A stretch of DNA of 41,709 nt from an uncultured cyanobacterium (GTDB lineage Bacteria > Cyanobacteriota > Cyanobacteriia > PCC-6307 > Cyanobiaceae). The DNA is taken from assembly GCA_903934745.1 (NCBI GenBank), contig CAIZOZ010000364.1:1-41709 (forward strand), read 5' to 3'. Position numbers and translations under genes: made by a program. The notes under the pieces are model-generated. The model searched no databases, was not told the DNA's origin, and saw nothing but the letters and a program-made list of their open reading frames with translations. How positions within the stretch are numbered: the stretch's first letter is position 1; every line of letters starts with the position of its first letter. Of the stretch, positions 26,153-34,918 are shown one piece after another.

Positions 26153-28867
26153 TCACGGCTCCAGTCGCTCCGCCTCGGCCCGTAGGCGGGTCAGACGGTC
26201 CAGCAGCGATTCGTTGCTGAGGCGATTGTTGAGGCGTTCGGCCAGCAACGGAAAGGCGAAGGGGCCGGCGCGCGCCGTGCGTTGCAGCAGCAGCTCGCAC
26301 TGCTGCAGCCGGGTCAGGGCCGCCTGCAGCCGGTGGCGCTCCAGCTGCTCATCGAGCACCTCCTGGCGCGCCTGGGCCAGCAGCCGGTTGGCCGGTTCGT
26401 GCTGCAGGAAGACGTCGTAGAGCAGGGCGGCACTGATCTGCAGCTGGCTGCCGGAGCGGGCCTGGCCGAGATAGCCGTTCAGCACCAGCCCACTCACCTG
26501 GGCAATGGCGCGAAAGCGACGGCGGCAGAGCTCCGAGAGGTTGATCGCCTGCTGCAGGTCCGCGTCCAGATCGGCGTCGCTGAGCAAGGCAGCAGCGTGC
26601 TCAGACACCAGGGCCTCGAACGGATAGCCCCTGGGGGCCAGCAGCTCGAAGCCGTAGTCGTTCACTGACACCGTGATCGTGCCGGCCTGGTGTCGCGCCA
26701 ACCGCCAGGCCCAGAGAAAGCCCAGCCCTTCGTGCACGAAGCGGCCCTCGAAGGGATAGGCATAGAGATGGCTGCCCTCACGGCTGGGGCAGACCTCGAT
26801 CAGCAGCTGATGGAGCCGGGGCAAGCAGGAGAGGTCGGCCTGACGCCGCAACAGCGGTTCCAGAGCCCGCAACTCCGGGCTGTCCAGCCTGGGGGGGGCC
26901 AGCTTGGGCTGGTCCGACGTGGTGTTGTCCGGCTTGGGGTTGGCCGGCTTGGGGTTGGCCGGCTTGGGACAGTGCCGATCGGAATCGTCCAGAGCGGCCG
27001 GGTTGTTCCGGTGCGAGGGATCGTTGAGGTTGAGGTTGGGGTTGGGGTTGATGTTGGCGAGGGCCTGGGAGCAGCGATCCACCTCCTGGCGCAGGTGCTG
27101 ACTGAGCAGATCGGAGATGGCCAGCTGGCCGCCGGACCAGGCCGGCACCGTGCTGCTCTTGCGACTGCTGGCCTTGACCATGGCGGTCATCTCCCGAAGC
27201 CGCACGAATTCCAGCTGCCGGCCAGCAAAGAAAAAGACATCGCCCGGGTGCAATCGCGAGATGAAGGCCTCCTCCACATGGCCGAGCACGGCACCGCGCA
27301 CAACGCGCACCGTGACGGCCCGATCAGCGGTGATCGTGCCGATGTTGAGCCGGTGCAGCCGGGCCAGGGCCGGTGCCATGACCCGATAGCGGAAGCCGCT
27401 GCCGGGGCCCTCGGCCTCGCTGACGCCAGCCTCCGACCCGGGTTCCCGTTCGAGCTTGCGGTAGCGGGGATAGGCACCGAGGCAGTCGCCGCCTTGCTCA
27501 AGAAAGCGCAGGCACCAATCCCAGGTGTCCGCATCGAGCTGGCGGTAGCTCCAGCAGCTGCGCACGGTTTCCAGTTCCAGCTTGGGGTCGAAGCCGGGGC
27601 CGCAGGCCAGGGTCACCAGATGCTGCAGCAGCACATCGAGCGGCTGGACCGGAGGCGAGCGATGTTCCACCAGGCCCGCCGCCAATCCCCGGCGGATCGC
27701 CGACACCTCCAGCAGCTCCAAGGCATGGGTGGGCATGAACAGCAGCTGGGAGGTGCCGCCGGGGCAGTGGGCGGAGCGGCCGGCGCGCTGCAACAGGCGG
27801 GCCAGGTTTTTGGCGGAACCGATCTGCACCACCGTCTGCACCGGCTGGAAATCGACGCCCAGATCCAGCGAGCTGGTGCAGACCACCCAGCGGATCTCGC
27901 CGGCCTTCACCGCCGCCTCGATCGCCTCGCGCCGGCTGCGCTCGATCGAACCGTGGTGCAGGGCCAGGGCCCCCTCCATCTCAGGAGCGGCGTAGCGCAG
28001 GCACTGGTGCCAGCGTTCGGCCTGATTACGAGTATTGGTGAACAGCAGGGTGGAAACCTCGGGCTCCAGCTGCGCCACCAGCTGCTCGTGCATGCGCAAG
28101 CCCAGATGGCCGGCCCAGGGGAAGCCGTCGATGCTCTCGGGCAACAGGCTGCGGATGGTGGTGCGGCGCTGCAGGCGGGCGGTGATGATCGTGGCGGCTG
28201 CGGCCGGGGTGCGGCTGCCGCCGGTCCAGCGGCTGACGCCCGTAGCCGCCTGGGCCGCTTCGGCGAGATTGCCGATCGTGGCGCTGATCGCCCAGGTGCG
28301 CAGCTCCGGCCGCTGCCGCCGCAGCCAGCTCAGGGCCAGCTCGCACTGGCTGCCGCGCTTGCTGCCCATCAGTTCATGCCATTCATCCAGCACCACCGCT
28401 TCCAGGCCGCCGAACAAGCTGGGAGCCGCCGGGTTGGCCAGCAGCAGACAGAGGGATTCGGGTGTGGTGATCAGGATTTCGGGTGGTTGGCGCAGCTGCT
28501 TGCTGCGAACGGAGCCGCTGGTGTCGCCATTGCGCAGGCCCACCCGCAACGGCCAACCCATGGCGTTGATCGGCGCTTCGATCGCCAGCTGTAGATCGCG
28601 GCTCAAGGCGCGCAGGGGCGTCAGCACCAGCAGGCGCAGGCCGAGGGGGGTGCTGCCCTTTGGCGCTTGCGCCTGCTGGGCCAGCATTTCGGCGATCGGT
28701 CCCATCACAGCGGCGTAGGTTTTGCCGCTGCCGGTGGGCACCTGGATCAGGCCGCTTTCACCGCGCCCATAGGCCTGCCAGCACTGGCGCTGAAACGGCA
28801 TCGGCCGCCAGCCCTGGTGCGCGAACCAGGCTTCGATTGGCGCCAGCAACTTCGGCTGCGCCTTCAT
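26153..28867 (-). CDS. Ligase-associated DNA damage response DEXH-box helicase (Lhr family)
   Basis: 904 residues. ATP-driven 3'-5' nucleic acid helicase related to Lhr. Motif I VPTGSGKT (43-50), Ia TPLRAL, TTPESL, motif II DEWH (161-164), motif III SATIG, then the second RecA domain with LLFTNTRNQAERW, CTSSLDLGVDF and QRAGRSAH. A winged-helix and beta-rich C-terminal region follows, as in the ligase-associated branch. A low-complexity linker (NINPNPNLNLN ... PKPANPKPANPKPD), made from DNA tandem repeats, splits the C-terminal half at about residues 600-660. The start overlaps the ligase stop (ATGA), so the two are translationally coupled. Confidence 0.92.
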   Translation of the reverse strand: MKAQPKLLAPIEAWFAHQGWRPMPFQRQCWQAYGRGESGLIQVPTGSGKTYAAVMGPIAEMLAQQAQAPKGSTPLGLRLLVLTPLRALSRDLQLAIEAPINAMGWPLRVGLRNGDTSGSVRSKQLRQPPEILITTPESLCLLLANPAAPSLFGGLEAVVLDEWHELMGSKRGSQCELALSWLRRQRPELRTWAISATIGNLAEAAQAATGVSRWTGGSRTPAAAATIITARLQRRTTIRSLLPESIDGFPWAGHLGLRMHEQLVAQLEPEVSTLLFTNTRNQAERWHQCLRYAAPEMEGALALHHGSIERSRREAIEAAVKAGEIRWVVCTSSLDLGVDFQPVQTVVQIGSAKNLARLLQRAGRSAHCPGGTSQLLFMPTHALELLEVSAIRRGLAAGLVEHRSPPVQPLDVLLQHLVTLACGPGFDPKLELETVRSCWSYRQLDADTWDWCLRFLEQGGDCLGAYPRYRKLEREPGSEAGVSEAEGPGSGFRYRVMAPALARLHRLNIGTITADRAVTVRVVRGAVLGHVEEAFISRLHPGDVFFFAGRQLEFVRLREMTAMVKASSRKSSTVPAWSGGQLAISDLLSQHLRQEVDRCSQALANINPNPNLNLNDPSHRNNPAALDDSDRHCPKPANPKPANPKPDNTTSDQPKLAPPRLDSPELRALEPLLRRQADLSCLPRLHQLLIEVCPSREGSHLYAYPFEGRFVHEGLGFLWAWRLARHQAGTITVSVNDYGFELLAPRGYPFEALVSEHAAALLSDADLDADLQQAINLSELCRRRFRAIAQVSGLVLNGYLGQARSGSQLQISAALLYDVFLQHEPANRLLAQARQEVLDEQLERHRLQAALTRLQQCELLLQRTARAGPFAFPLLAERLNNRLSNESLLDRLTRLRAEAERLEP
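26929..27058. repeat. Two tandem-repeat tracts inside the helicase gene
   Basis: Tract 1 is a 15-base unit CCGGCTTGGGGTTGG at 26929-26943 and 26944-26958, plus a partial third copy. Tract 2 is a 6-base unit GTTGAG/GTTGGG repeated six times at 27023-27058. Both lengths are multiples of three and keep the helicase frame, encoding the Asn/Pro-rich linker. The pattern looks like slipped-strand growth. Confidence 0.85.
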
Positions 28868-30564
28868 GGCCGGCAGCCCATCAGCGCCAGGGCCGCTGCC
28901 AGCGTGTCCGCCTCGCCGGCCGGCTTGTCGCGCCGCCAGCGGCTGATGCGCGGGAAGCGCACGGCCAGGCCGCTTTTGTGGCGTTTGGACGGCCCAATCC
29001 CCTCGAAGGCCAGCTCGAACACCTGCAAGGGTTCCACGGCCCGCACCGGTCCGAACCGCTGGAGCGTGTGGCTGCGGATCCAGCGATCCAACGCCACGAT
29101 CTCCTCATCGCTGAGGCCCGAGTAGGCCTTGGCGAAGCTGACCAGCGCCGCTGGCTGGCCGGGCTCCCCCTCGCCCGCCGCGACGCTCGGGTCGCTGGGG
29201 CGGTCCCAGAGGCCGAAGGTGTAGTCGGTGTAGAGATTGGCGCGCCGACCGCTGCCGGCCTGGGCGTAGAGCAGCACCGCATCCAGCCGCAACGGTTCGA
29301 GCTTGTGTTTCCACCAAGAGCCGCGGCGGCGGCCCACCAGGTAGGGGGAGTTCAGATCCTTGAGCATCAGCCCTTCGGCTCCGGCAGCGGCGGCGCCAGC
29401 GCGCAGCGCCTCGAGGGCCTGCCAGTGGGGCAGGGCCAGGGTGCTGGAGAGGCGCAAGCGCCCGGCGCCAGCGGGGAAGGGCGCCGCCAGGAGCTGCTGG
29501 TGCAGATCCTCCAGGGCGGCGCGGCGTTGGCGCAGGGGTTCAGGGCGCCGATCGCAGCCCCCCAGTTCGAGCAGGTCGTAGGCCACGAAGGCCGCCGGCA
29601 ACTCGGCCAGCAGCGAACGGCCGGGAGCCTTGCGGCCCAGGCGCCGCTGTAGCTCGCCGAAGGGCCGCGGGCCAGGAGCATCCGGCTCCCAGATGATCAC
29701 CTCGCCATCGAGCGCCAGCCCATCGGGCAGCGCCTCGCCCAGGCGAATCAGCTCCGGGAAAGCGGGATTGATCAGTTCCTCACCCCGGCTCCACAGCCAG
29801 CAGGCGCCGCCGCGCCGGATCAGCTGGGCGCGGATGCCATCCCATTTCCACTCCACCTGCCAGTTGGCTGGTGTTGTGTCGTTGAGGCGTTCAGGATCGA
29901 GCGGGCAGGCCAGCTGGAAGGGATAGGGACGGCTGCTGAGACTGGCGTCGTCATCGGCGGCATCAAGCAGGGCGGTGAACTGGGCGGCCGAAGGCAGAAA
30001 GCCACCCATCAGCCGGTGGCGCAGCCGGGCCGGTTCGAGGCCCGAGAGCTGGGCCAGGGCCTGGATCACCAGCCCTTGGGCCACTCCCACCCGGAAACCG
30101 CCGGTGAGCAACTTGTTGACCACCAGCAGCTCCATGGGCTCCAGGCCCTGCCACAGCGCCTGCATCGCCACGGCCTGCTCGTCCGGTTGCAGGGCAGCCA
30201 GCGGTGGTAGCAGCTCCTCCAGCCACTGCTGCAGTGAGGCCTCGGCGGCCGGGGACGGGGGCATCCTCTCGGTTGCGCCGTCCGAGCGCTGCCGCCACAG
30301 CAGCGCGATCGTTTCGGCGCTGTCCCCCACCTGGCGGTAGCAATCGTCAAAGAGCCAGGCGGGCAGGCCCGTTCCCTCCAAGCAGATCTGACGCAGCCGC
30401 AGGCTGCTCAGCAAGCGGCGACGCTGGTTGCCGAGCAGCATCTGCAGGGCCCAGGCCCCATCACCCGGCGGCACCTCCCCGAAATACTCCACCAGGGCCC
30501 GCACCCGGGCGCTGCTGGCCTTGCTGCGATCGAGCAGCTCGAACAGGCGGCAGAAGCGCTTCAG
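28864..30564 (-). CDS. ATP-dependent DNA ligase (ligase-associated repair operon), CTG start
   Basis: Seals DNA nicks with ATP; the second ligase beside the essential NAD-dependent LigA expected elsewhere. 566 residues if begun at the CTG at 30564. N-terminal helical domain, then the nucleotidyltransferase with active-site EWKWDGIRAQL (Lys about 240), SRGEELINPAFPE, LDGEVIIW, FVAYDLLE, EGLMLKDLNSPY (motif IV) and WWKHKLEPL (motif V), then an OB-fold. No ATG, GTG or TTG exists upstream of the GTG at 30504, yet the 20 preceding codons (LKRFCRLFELLDRSKASSAR) match a ligase N-terminus. A GGGGAGG lies seven bases before the CTG, which overlaps the exonuclease stop as CTGA. Confidence 0.9.
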   Translation of the reverse strand: MKRFCRLFELLDRSKASSARVRALVEYFGEVPPGDGAWALQMLLGNQRRRLLSSLRLRQICLEGTGLPAWLFDDCYRQVGDSAETIALLWRQRSDGATERMPPSPAAEASLQQWLEELLPPLAALQPDEQAVAMQALWQGLEPMELLVVNKLLTGGFRVGVAQGLVIQALAQLSGLEPARLRHRLMGGFLPSAAQFTALLDAADDDASLSSRPYPFQLACPLDPERLNDTTPANWQVEWKWDGIRAQLIRRGGACWLWSRGEELINPAFPELIRLGEALPDGLALDGEVIIWEPDAPGPRPFGELQRRLGRKAPGRSLLAELPAAFVAYDLLELGGCDRRPEPLRQRRAALEDLHQQLLAAPFPAGAGRLRLSSTLALPHWQALEALRAGAAAAGAEGLMLKDLNSPYLVGRRRGSWWKHKLEPLRLDAVLLYAQAGSGRRANLYTDYTFGLWDRPSDPSVAAGEGEPGQPAALVSFAKAYSGLSDEEIVALDRWIRSHTLQRFGPVRAVEPLQVFELAFEGIGPSKRHKSGLAVRFPRISRWRRDKPAGEADTLAAALALMGCRP

Positions 30565-31598
30565 GGGAGTGCCTCCCCGGGCTCGCCATCGGGGTTGCCC
30601 CGTTCCGCCAGGCCGCCGCCCTGCAGGGGCTCGGCGGCGATGCCCTCCACCTCGCGCAGATAGCGGGCCAGCACCTCGCTCTGGCCGTGGGTCACATACA
30701 CCTGGCGGGCGCCGGATTGGCGGGCGGTGGCCACCAGGGCCGGCCAGTCGGCATGGTCGCTGAGCACGAAACCGCGCTCGCAGCCACGCCGGCGCCGGGC
30801 GCCGCGCACCGCCATCCAGCCACTGGCAAAGCCGGTCTGGGCGCCGCGCAGCCGTTTCATCCAGGGGGAGGCCTGGGCCGCAGGCGGCGCCAGCACCAGC
30901 CGACCCTCCAATCCCTGATCACGGGGGAGCTCCGAGAGGGGCCGCGTCGGCACCATGGCGATGCCCTGCTGGCGGTAGGGCTCGATCAAGGCCGCGACGG
31001 CGCCATGCAGCAGCACCTCCTGCTCCACCCCAAGGGCGTGCAGTTCGGCCAGCAGCCGCTGGGCCTTGCCGAAGGCATAACAAAAGAGCACCGAGGGGCG
31101 CTGGGGGCAGCCTTGCCACCAGTCGCGGATTTCGGCGGCCACCTCGGCTCCGGGTGGCCAGCGGTAGATCGGCAGCCCGAAGGTGGCTTCGCTGATCAGC
31201 ACATCGGCGCGCACCGGCTCAAACGGCGCACAGCTGGGGTCGGCATCGCGCTTGAAGTCGCCGCTGATCAACCAGCTCTCGCCGCCGGCCTCCAGGCGGA
31301 TCTGGGCGGAGCCCAGCACATGGCCGGCGCTGTGGAACGACACCTGAGCGTCCTGAAGCTGCAGCGCCTCGCCGTAGTTGAGGCTGTGCAACTCAATGCC
31401 CTGGCCCAGGCGCCGGCGCAGGATGCCGGCACCGGCACCGATCGCCCAGTAGGCACCGCAGCCCGGTCGGGCATGGTCGGCGTGGCCGTGGGTGATCAGG
31501 GCGCGGGGCACCGGCCGCCAGGGATCGATCCAGGCGTCGGCAGCACGGCAGTAGAGACCCTGGGGGGTAAGGGTGATCAGCCCGTCAGGCGGCAGCAT
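30561..31598 (-). CDS. Ligase-associated DNA damage response exonuclease (MBL fold)
   Basis: 345 residues, metallo-beta-lactamase/beta-CASP-like nuclease. Metal site: LITHGHADHARPG (HxHxDH), then SAGHVLGSAQIRL, LISGDFKRDADPS and FVLSDHADW. The C-terminus (VYVTHGQSEVLARYLREVEG) is typical of the exonuclease of the ligase-associated gene set. The ATG lies only seven bases after the nadA stop, and its own stop overlaps the CTG proposed for the ligase. It probably digests DNA ends before ligation, by family analogy. Confidence 0.93.
   Translation of the reverse strand: MLPPDGLITLTPQGLYCRAADAWIDPWRPVPRALITHGHADHARPGCGAYWAIGAGAGILRRRLGQGIELHSLNYGEALQLQDAQVSFHSAGHVLGSAQIRLEAGGESWLISGDFKRDADPSCAPFEPVRADVLISEATFGLPIYRWPPGAEVAAEIRDWWQGCPQRPSVLFCYAFGKAQRLLAELHALGVEQEVLLHGAVAALIEPYRQQGIAMVPTRPLSELPRDQGLEGRLVLAPPAAQASPWMKRLRGAQTGFASGWMAVRGARRRRGCERGFVLSDHADWPALVATARQSGARQVYVTHGQSEVLARYLREVEGIAAEPLQGGGLAERGNPDGEPGEALP
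30572..30578 (-). promoter_or_regulatory. Shine-Dalgarno that decides the ligase start
   Basis: The minus strand reads GGGGAGG, followed by seven bases and CTG. The GTG at 30504 has no comparable site upstream (only AAGG about 15 bases away). This spacing supports initiation at CTG 30564, inside the exonuclease stop. Confidence 0.65.
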
Positions 31599-31605
31599 CC
31601 GCGCC

Positions 31606-32571
31606 TCAGGCGCTCATTGCCAGCATCCGCTCGATCGGCGCCAGGGCCCGTTGGCGCAGGCTCTCCTCCAGTTCGATGCCGGGTTCGAGCTGATCGAGGC
31701 AGCGCCAGAGCTTATCCAGGGTGTTGAGCCGCATGTAGGGGCAGGTGTTGCAGCTGCAGCCATCACTGCCGGGCACATCGTGGAAGCTTTTCTGCGGGGC
31801 GCGCCGCCGCATCTGGTGCAAAATGCCGGGCTCGGTGAGCACGATGAAGCTCTCGGCGGAGCTGCTGGTCACCCGCTCCAGCAGCTTGCTGGTGGAGCCG
31901 ATGAAATCGGCCAGATCAAGCAGATGCTGCTGGCATTCCGGATGGGCGATCACCTCGGCTTCGGGATGCTGCAAGCGCAGCTGCAGCAGCGCCTGCTCAC
32001 TGAAGCTTTCGTGCACGATGCAGCTACCGGGCCAGAAGGTGAGTTCCCGCCCCGTCTGGCGGGCCACCCAGCGGCCGAGGTTCTGATCCGGAGCGAACAG
32101 GATCGGCCGCTCCGCTGGCAATTGGTTCACCAGGTGAACGGCATTGCTGCTGGTGCAGATCAGATCGCTCTGGGCTTTCACCGCCGCTGAGCAATTGATG
32201 TAACTCACCACATAGTGGTCGGGATGCTGGGCGCGGAAGGCGGCGAAGGCTTCGGCGGGGCAGGCGTCAGCCAGGCTGCAACCGGCCTCCAGATCCGGCA
32301 CCAGCACGGTCTTGCCGGGATTGAGGATCTTGGCGGTTTCCGCCATGAAGTGGACGCCGCAGAAGACGATCACTTCGGCCTCGGTGCTGGCGGCCTTGCG
32401 GGAGAGCTCGAGCGAATCGCCGATGAAGTCGGCGACATCCTGGATGGCGTCGTCCTGGTAATAGTGCGCCAGAATCACCGCCTGGCGCTCCCGGCAGAGC
32501 TCCCGGATGGCAGTCCGCAGCTGCGGGGCCGGCGGCGTGGAGTGCGGGGCAGAAATCTGGGAGAAGACCAA
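31606..32571 (-). CDS. nadA: Quinolinate synthase
   Basis: Condenses iminoaspartate and dihydroxyacetone phosphate to quinolinate in NAD synthesis; uses an oxygen-sensitive 4Fe-4S cluster. 321 residues from the TTG at 32571, which follows GAGG at a good distance. Seen: [73 protein letters not shown], and [14 protein letters not shown] with the last cluster Cys. The open frame upstream of the TTG is antisense to the metallophosphatase gene and is not used. First gene of the exo-lig-helicase operon. Confidence 0.95.
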   Translation of the reverse strand: MVFSQISAPHSTPPAPQLRTAIRELCRERQAVILAHYYQDDAIQDVADFIGDSLELSRKAASTEAEVIVFCGVHFMAETAKILNPGKTVLVPDLEAGCSLADACPAEAFAAFRAQHPDHYVVSYINCSAAVKAQSDLICTSSNAVHLVNQLPAERPILFAPDQNLGRWVARQTGRELTFWPGSCIVHESFSEQALLQLRLQHPEAEVIAHPECQQHLLDLADFIGSTSKLLERVTSSSAESFIVLTEPGILHQMRRRAPQKSFHDVPGSDGCSCNTCPYMRLNTLDKLWRCLDQLEPGIELEESLRQRALAPIERMLAMSA

Positions 32572-32622
32572 CCGCTTCCTCGGCTCGGGCAGGATGGGCC
32601 AAAGACTAGGAAGAACGCCGGC

Positions 32623-33483
32623 TTGGCAGACCTCAACATCGCCATCGCCGGCGACCTCCATGACCAGTGGGATGCCTCCGACCATCTGCTGCTGGATCTG
32701 ATCCGGCCCGATGCCCTGCTGCTCGTCGGCGATTTCAGCGATGGCCACAGCCGTATTCCCACCCTGCTCACGGAGCTGGAACTCCCGGTCGCCTGCATCG
32801 CCGGCAACCACGACACCGGCAAAGATGGCAGTGGTCAGCGGCTGCGCCAACAGCTGGAGCTGCTGGGGGAGCTCCATTGCGGCTGGGGGCTGCGGCAGCT
32901 CACTCCCCCCGGTTTAGCCGTGGTGGGCTGCCGGCCGTTCACCGCCGGGGGTGGTTTCACCCTGTCGCGGGCCGTTCGTGCGGTCTACGGACCGGTGACC
33001 CAGCAGGAGTCGGCCGAGCGCATCTGTCGGGCGGCCCTGTCAGCCGATCCGGCGCTACCAATGGTGCTGCTGGCCCATTCCGGGCCCACGGGCCTGGGCA
33101 CCCAGGCCGGCTCGCTCTGCGGTCGGGACTGGAAAAGCCCCTCCTGCGACTGGGGCGATCGCGATCTGGCCCTGGCGATCACCCGCATCCGCCGCCACCG
33201 CTCCGTGCCCCTGGTGGTGTTCGGCCACATGCATCACACCTTGCGGCGCTTTCTGGGCGAACGGCAGAGCTTCCATCGCGATGAGGAAGGCACCGCCTAT
33301 CTCAATTGCGCCTGCGTGCCCCGCCATGGCTCCGATGATCGCGGCCGCTCGCTGCGCCATTTCAGCTGGATTCGCTTCCACGATGGTGAGCTCAGCCAGG
33401 TCAGCCATCGCTGGTATGGGCTGACGGGCGATCTGCTCTATGAACAGACCCTCTGGAGTGCCGCCGCCCTGAGCCGATGCTGA
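32623..33483 (+). CDS. Metallophosphatase of the TIGR04168-like cyanobacterial family
   Basis: 286 residues from the TTG at 32623. Calcineurin-like motifs in order: [50 protein letters not shown] and [11 protein letters not shown]. These supply all metal ligands. The cyanobacterial/plant family has no proven substrate that I know. Divergent from nadA with only 51 bases between the two TTG starts, so the promoters overlap. Its stop lies seven bases inside the glycosyltransferase gene. Confidence 0.88.
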   Translation: MADLNIAIAGDLHDQWDASDHLLLDLIRPDALLLVGDFSDGHSRIPTLLTELELPVACIAGNHDTGKDGSGQRLRQQLELLGELHCGWGLRQLTPPGLAVVGCRPFTAGGGFTLSRAVRAVYGPVTQQESAERICRAALSADPALPMVLLAHSGPTGLGTQAGSLCGRDWKSPSCDWGDRDLALAITRIRRHRSVPLVVFGHMHHTLRRFLGERQSFHRDEEGTAYLNCACVPRHGSDDRGRSLRHFSWIRFHDGELSQVSHRWYGLTGDLLYEQTLWSAAALSRC

Positions 33484-34541
33484 TTTATGCCTGCATCAGC
33501 AGCCACGGTTTTGGCCATGGTTCGCGCAGTGTGGCAGTGCTGCAGCAGCTGGCGCGGCTCAGGCCCGATTGGCGCCTGGTGCTCTCGACGGGCTTGCCTC
33601 CTTCCTTTCTGAGGCTCGCCTTCGGCCATGGCGGCGTTGAGCAACGTTGCTGCCGCTGGGATGTGGGCGTGGTGCAGGCCAATGCCCTGGAGGTGGATCC
33701 CCAGGCCACCCTGCGCCAACTGGAAGCCCTCGAGGCCAGCCTGCCCGCCCAGATCACGGCTGAGGTGGCCTGGCTGGAGCGCCAGGGGCTGCCGGTGCTA
33801 GTGCTGGCGGATGTGCCACCGCCCGCGGCCCTGATCGCCGCTCGCCTCGGAGCACCGTTGATCTGGCTGGCCAGCTTCGGCTGGGATGCGATTTATGGAG
33901 CAATGGGGCCGGAGCTGGCCGACTACGGCCAGGCCGCCCGCGAGCTGTATGGCCAGGGCGATCTGCTGTTGCGCTGTCCCCTGAGCCTGCCGATGGACTG
34001 GGGCTTGCCGGTGCAGCCGATCGGGCTCACCAACTCCGAGCCCCGGCCGCTCGATGCCGCCGTGCTGGCGCAGCTGGCCCTGCCCGCCGAGCGCGATCGC
34101 TGCGTGCTGATCAGTTTCGGTGGCCTGGGCCTGAGCCTCGATCCGGCCCTGCTGGCCCGCTGGCCTGAGCACGTGTTCATCGGCAGCGACCCGGCCCTGG
34201 CCGAGGCCGACAACGGTCGCCTGCTGCCGGCGGATCTGCGGCCGCTGGATCTGATGCCCCATGCCGGCCGGCTGATCACCAAGGCGGGCTACAGCAGTTT
34301 CTGCGAGGCCTTCAGCCAGGGAGTGGGGATCCATCTGGTGGAACGGCAAGGCTTCGCCGAAGCGCCTGTGCTGGCGGAGGCACTCCAGAACCATGGCCGC
34401 CATCGGCTGCTCAACCGCAGCCAGCTGGACCAGGGCGAGTGGCAACTGGATCAACCGCTGCTGGCGGCGCGCCAGGGGCCACTGCCCGGCGGCGGAGCCG
34501 AGGCGGCAGCGAAGGCAATCCTGGCGCTGCTGTCCGGCTGA
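33477..34541 (+). CDS. GT-B fold glycosyltransferase-like protein (MurG-related)
   Basis: 354 residues. N-terminal motif [18 protein letters not shown] resembles the GxGHxxR loop of MurG-type and related UDP-sugar transferases. The C-terminal domain has CVLISFGGLGLSL (GGxG), LDLMPHAGRLITKAGYSSFCEA (the nucleotide-sugar motif H-x-G-x-x-T-x-x-G/E-A-x-x) and QGVGIHLVERQGFAEAP. No membrane helix or signal peptide. It overlaps the metallophosphatase gene by seven bases, so the two are co-expressed. The sugar acceptor is unknown. Confidence 0.85.
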   Translation: MLIYACISSHGFGHGSRSVAVLQQLARLRPDWRLVLSTGLPPSFLRLAFGHGGVEQRCCRWDVGVVQANALEVDPQATLRQLEALEASLPAQITAEVAWLERQGLPVLVLADVPPPAALIAARLGAPLIWLASFGWDAIYGAMGPELADYGQAARELYGQGDLLLRCPLSLPMDWGLPVQPIGLTNSEPRPLDAAVLAQLALPAERDRCVLISFGGLGLSLDPALLARWPEHVFIGSDPALAEADNGRLLPADLRPLDLMPHAGRLITKAGYSSFCEAFSQGVGIHLVERQGFAEAPVLAEALQNHGRHRLLNRSQLDQGEWQLDQPLLAARQGPLPGGGAEAAAKAILALLSG

Positions 34542-34918
34542 TCAGCAGTTCCGATCAGTGATCGGCGCCAGGTTCGATCTTCTGTACATCCAAAAGCGCC
34601 CAAGCTTCTTGGTCACAGTGATCTGAACTGATCAGGTGCTTTTGGCTACCTGTGGACACTTGTGTGATCGTCACAAAAACGATCGCGTCTCCGAGCGTTG
34701 ATGGGCAAAGTGGCGCGAACTTCATTTTTTCTCCGCTTTCGATCTCGGGAACAGTTTCAACCTCAGTATTCATTGCTGTCTTGCTTTGAAACTCAAATGA
34801 CTCCCCGAGATCAGCCTTCAGAACTGGATTTCTCCCTGTTGTCTCTCTCCCTCCAAGGGCGGAAATTGATCGGGTTTCAACTCCAGAGCCTGCAGGTCTG
34901 TCCTCCGCTCGAATCGTC
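34542..34918. other. A+T-richer intergenic region, with a weak minus-strand ORF
   Basis: 377 bases between the glycosyltransferase and the muramidase, lower in GC than its neighbours. It has paired CCAAAAGCGCC (about 34589) and GGTGCTTTTGG (about 34637), near-inverted with GATC-rich sequence between. These could form the glycosyltransferase 3' end structure. The part after 34775 probably holds the muramidase promoter and leader. No RNA gene was recognised. Confidence 0.4.
34555..34773 (-). CDS. Doubtful small hypothetical protein
   Basis: 72 residues starting MNTEVETVPEIESGEKMKF and ending QKIEPGADH. The residue mix looks protein-like (VFVTITQVSTGSQKHLISS), with no signal peptide or membrane helix. 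There is only a weak ribosome site before the ATG, and I recognise no relatives. It lies alone and antisense to the flanking genes. Confidence 0.3.
   Translation of the reverse strand: MNTEVETVPEIESGEKMKFAPLCPSTLGDAIVFVTITQVSTGSQKHLISSDHCDQEAWALLDVQKIEPGADH

Noticed and set aside
26929-27058. CRISPR array or REP-type repeats
   Set aside because: Units are short, directly tandem with no spacers, and fully inside an open coding frame.
26690-28594. A 634-residue plus-strand open frame opposite the helicase
   Set aside because: It is the antisense of the helicase, whose ATPase motifs are intact; codon-position GC bias explains the openness.
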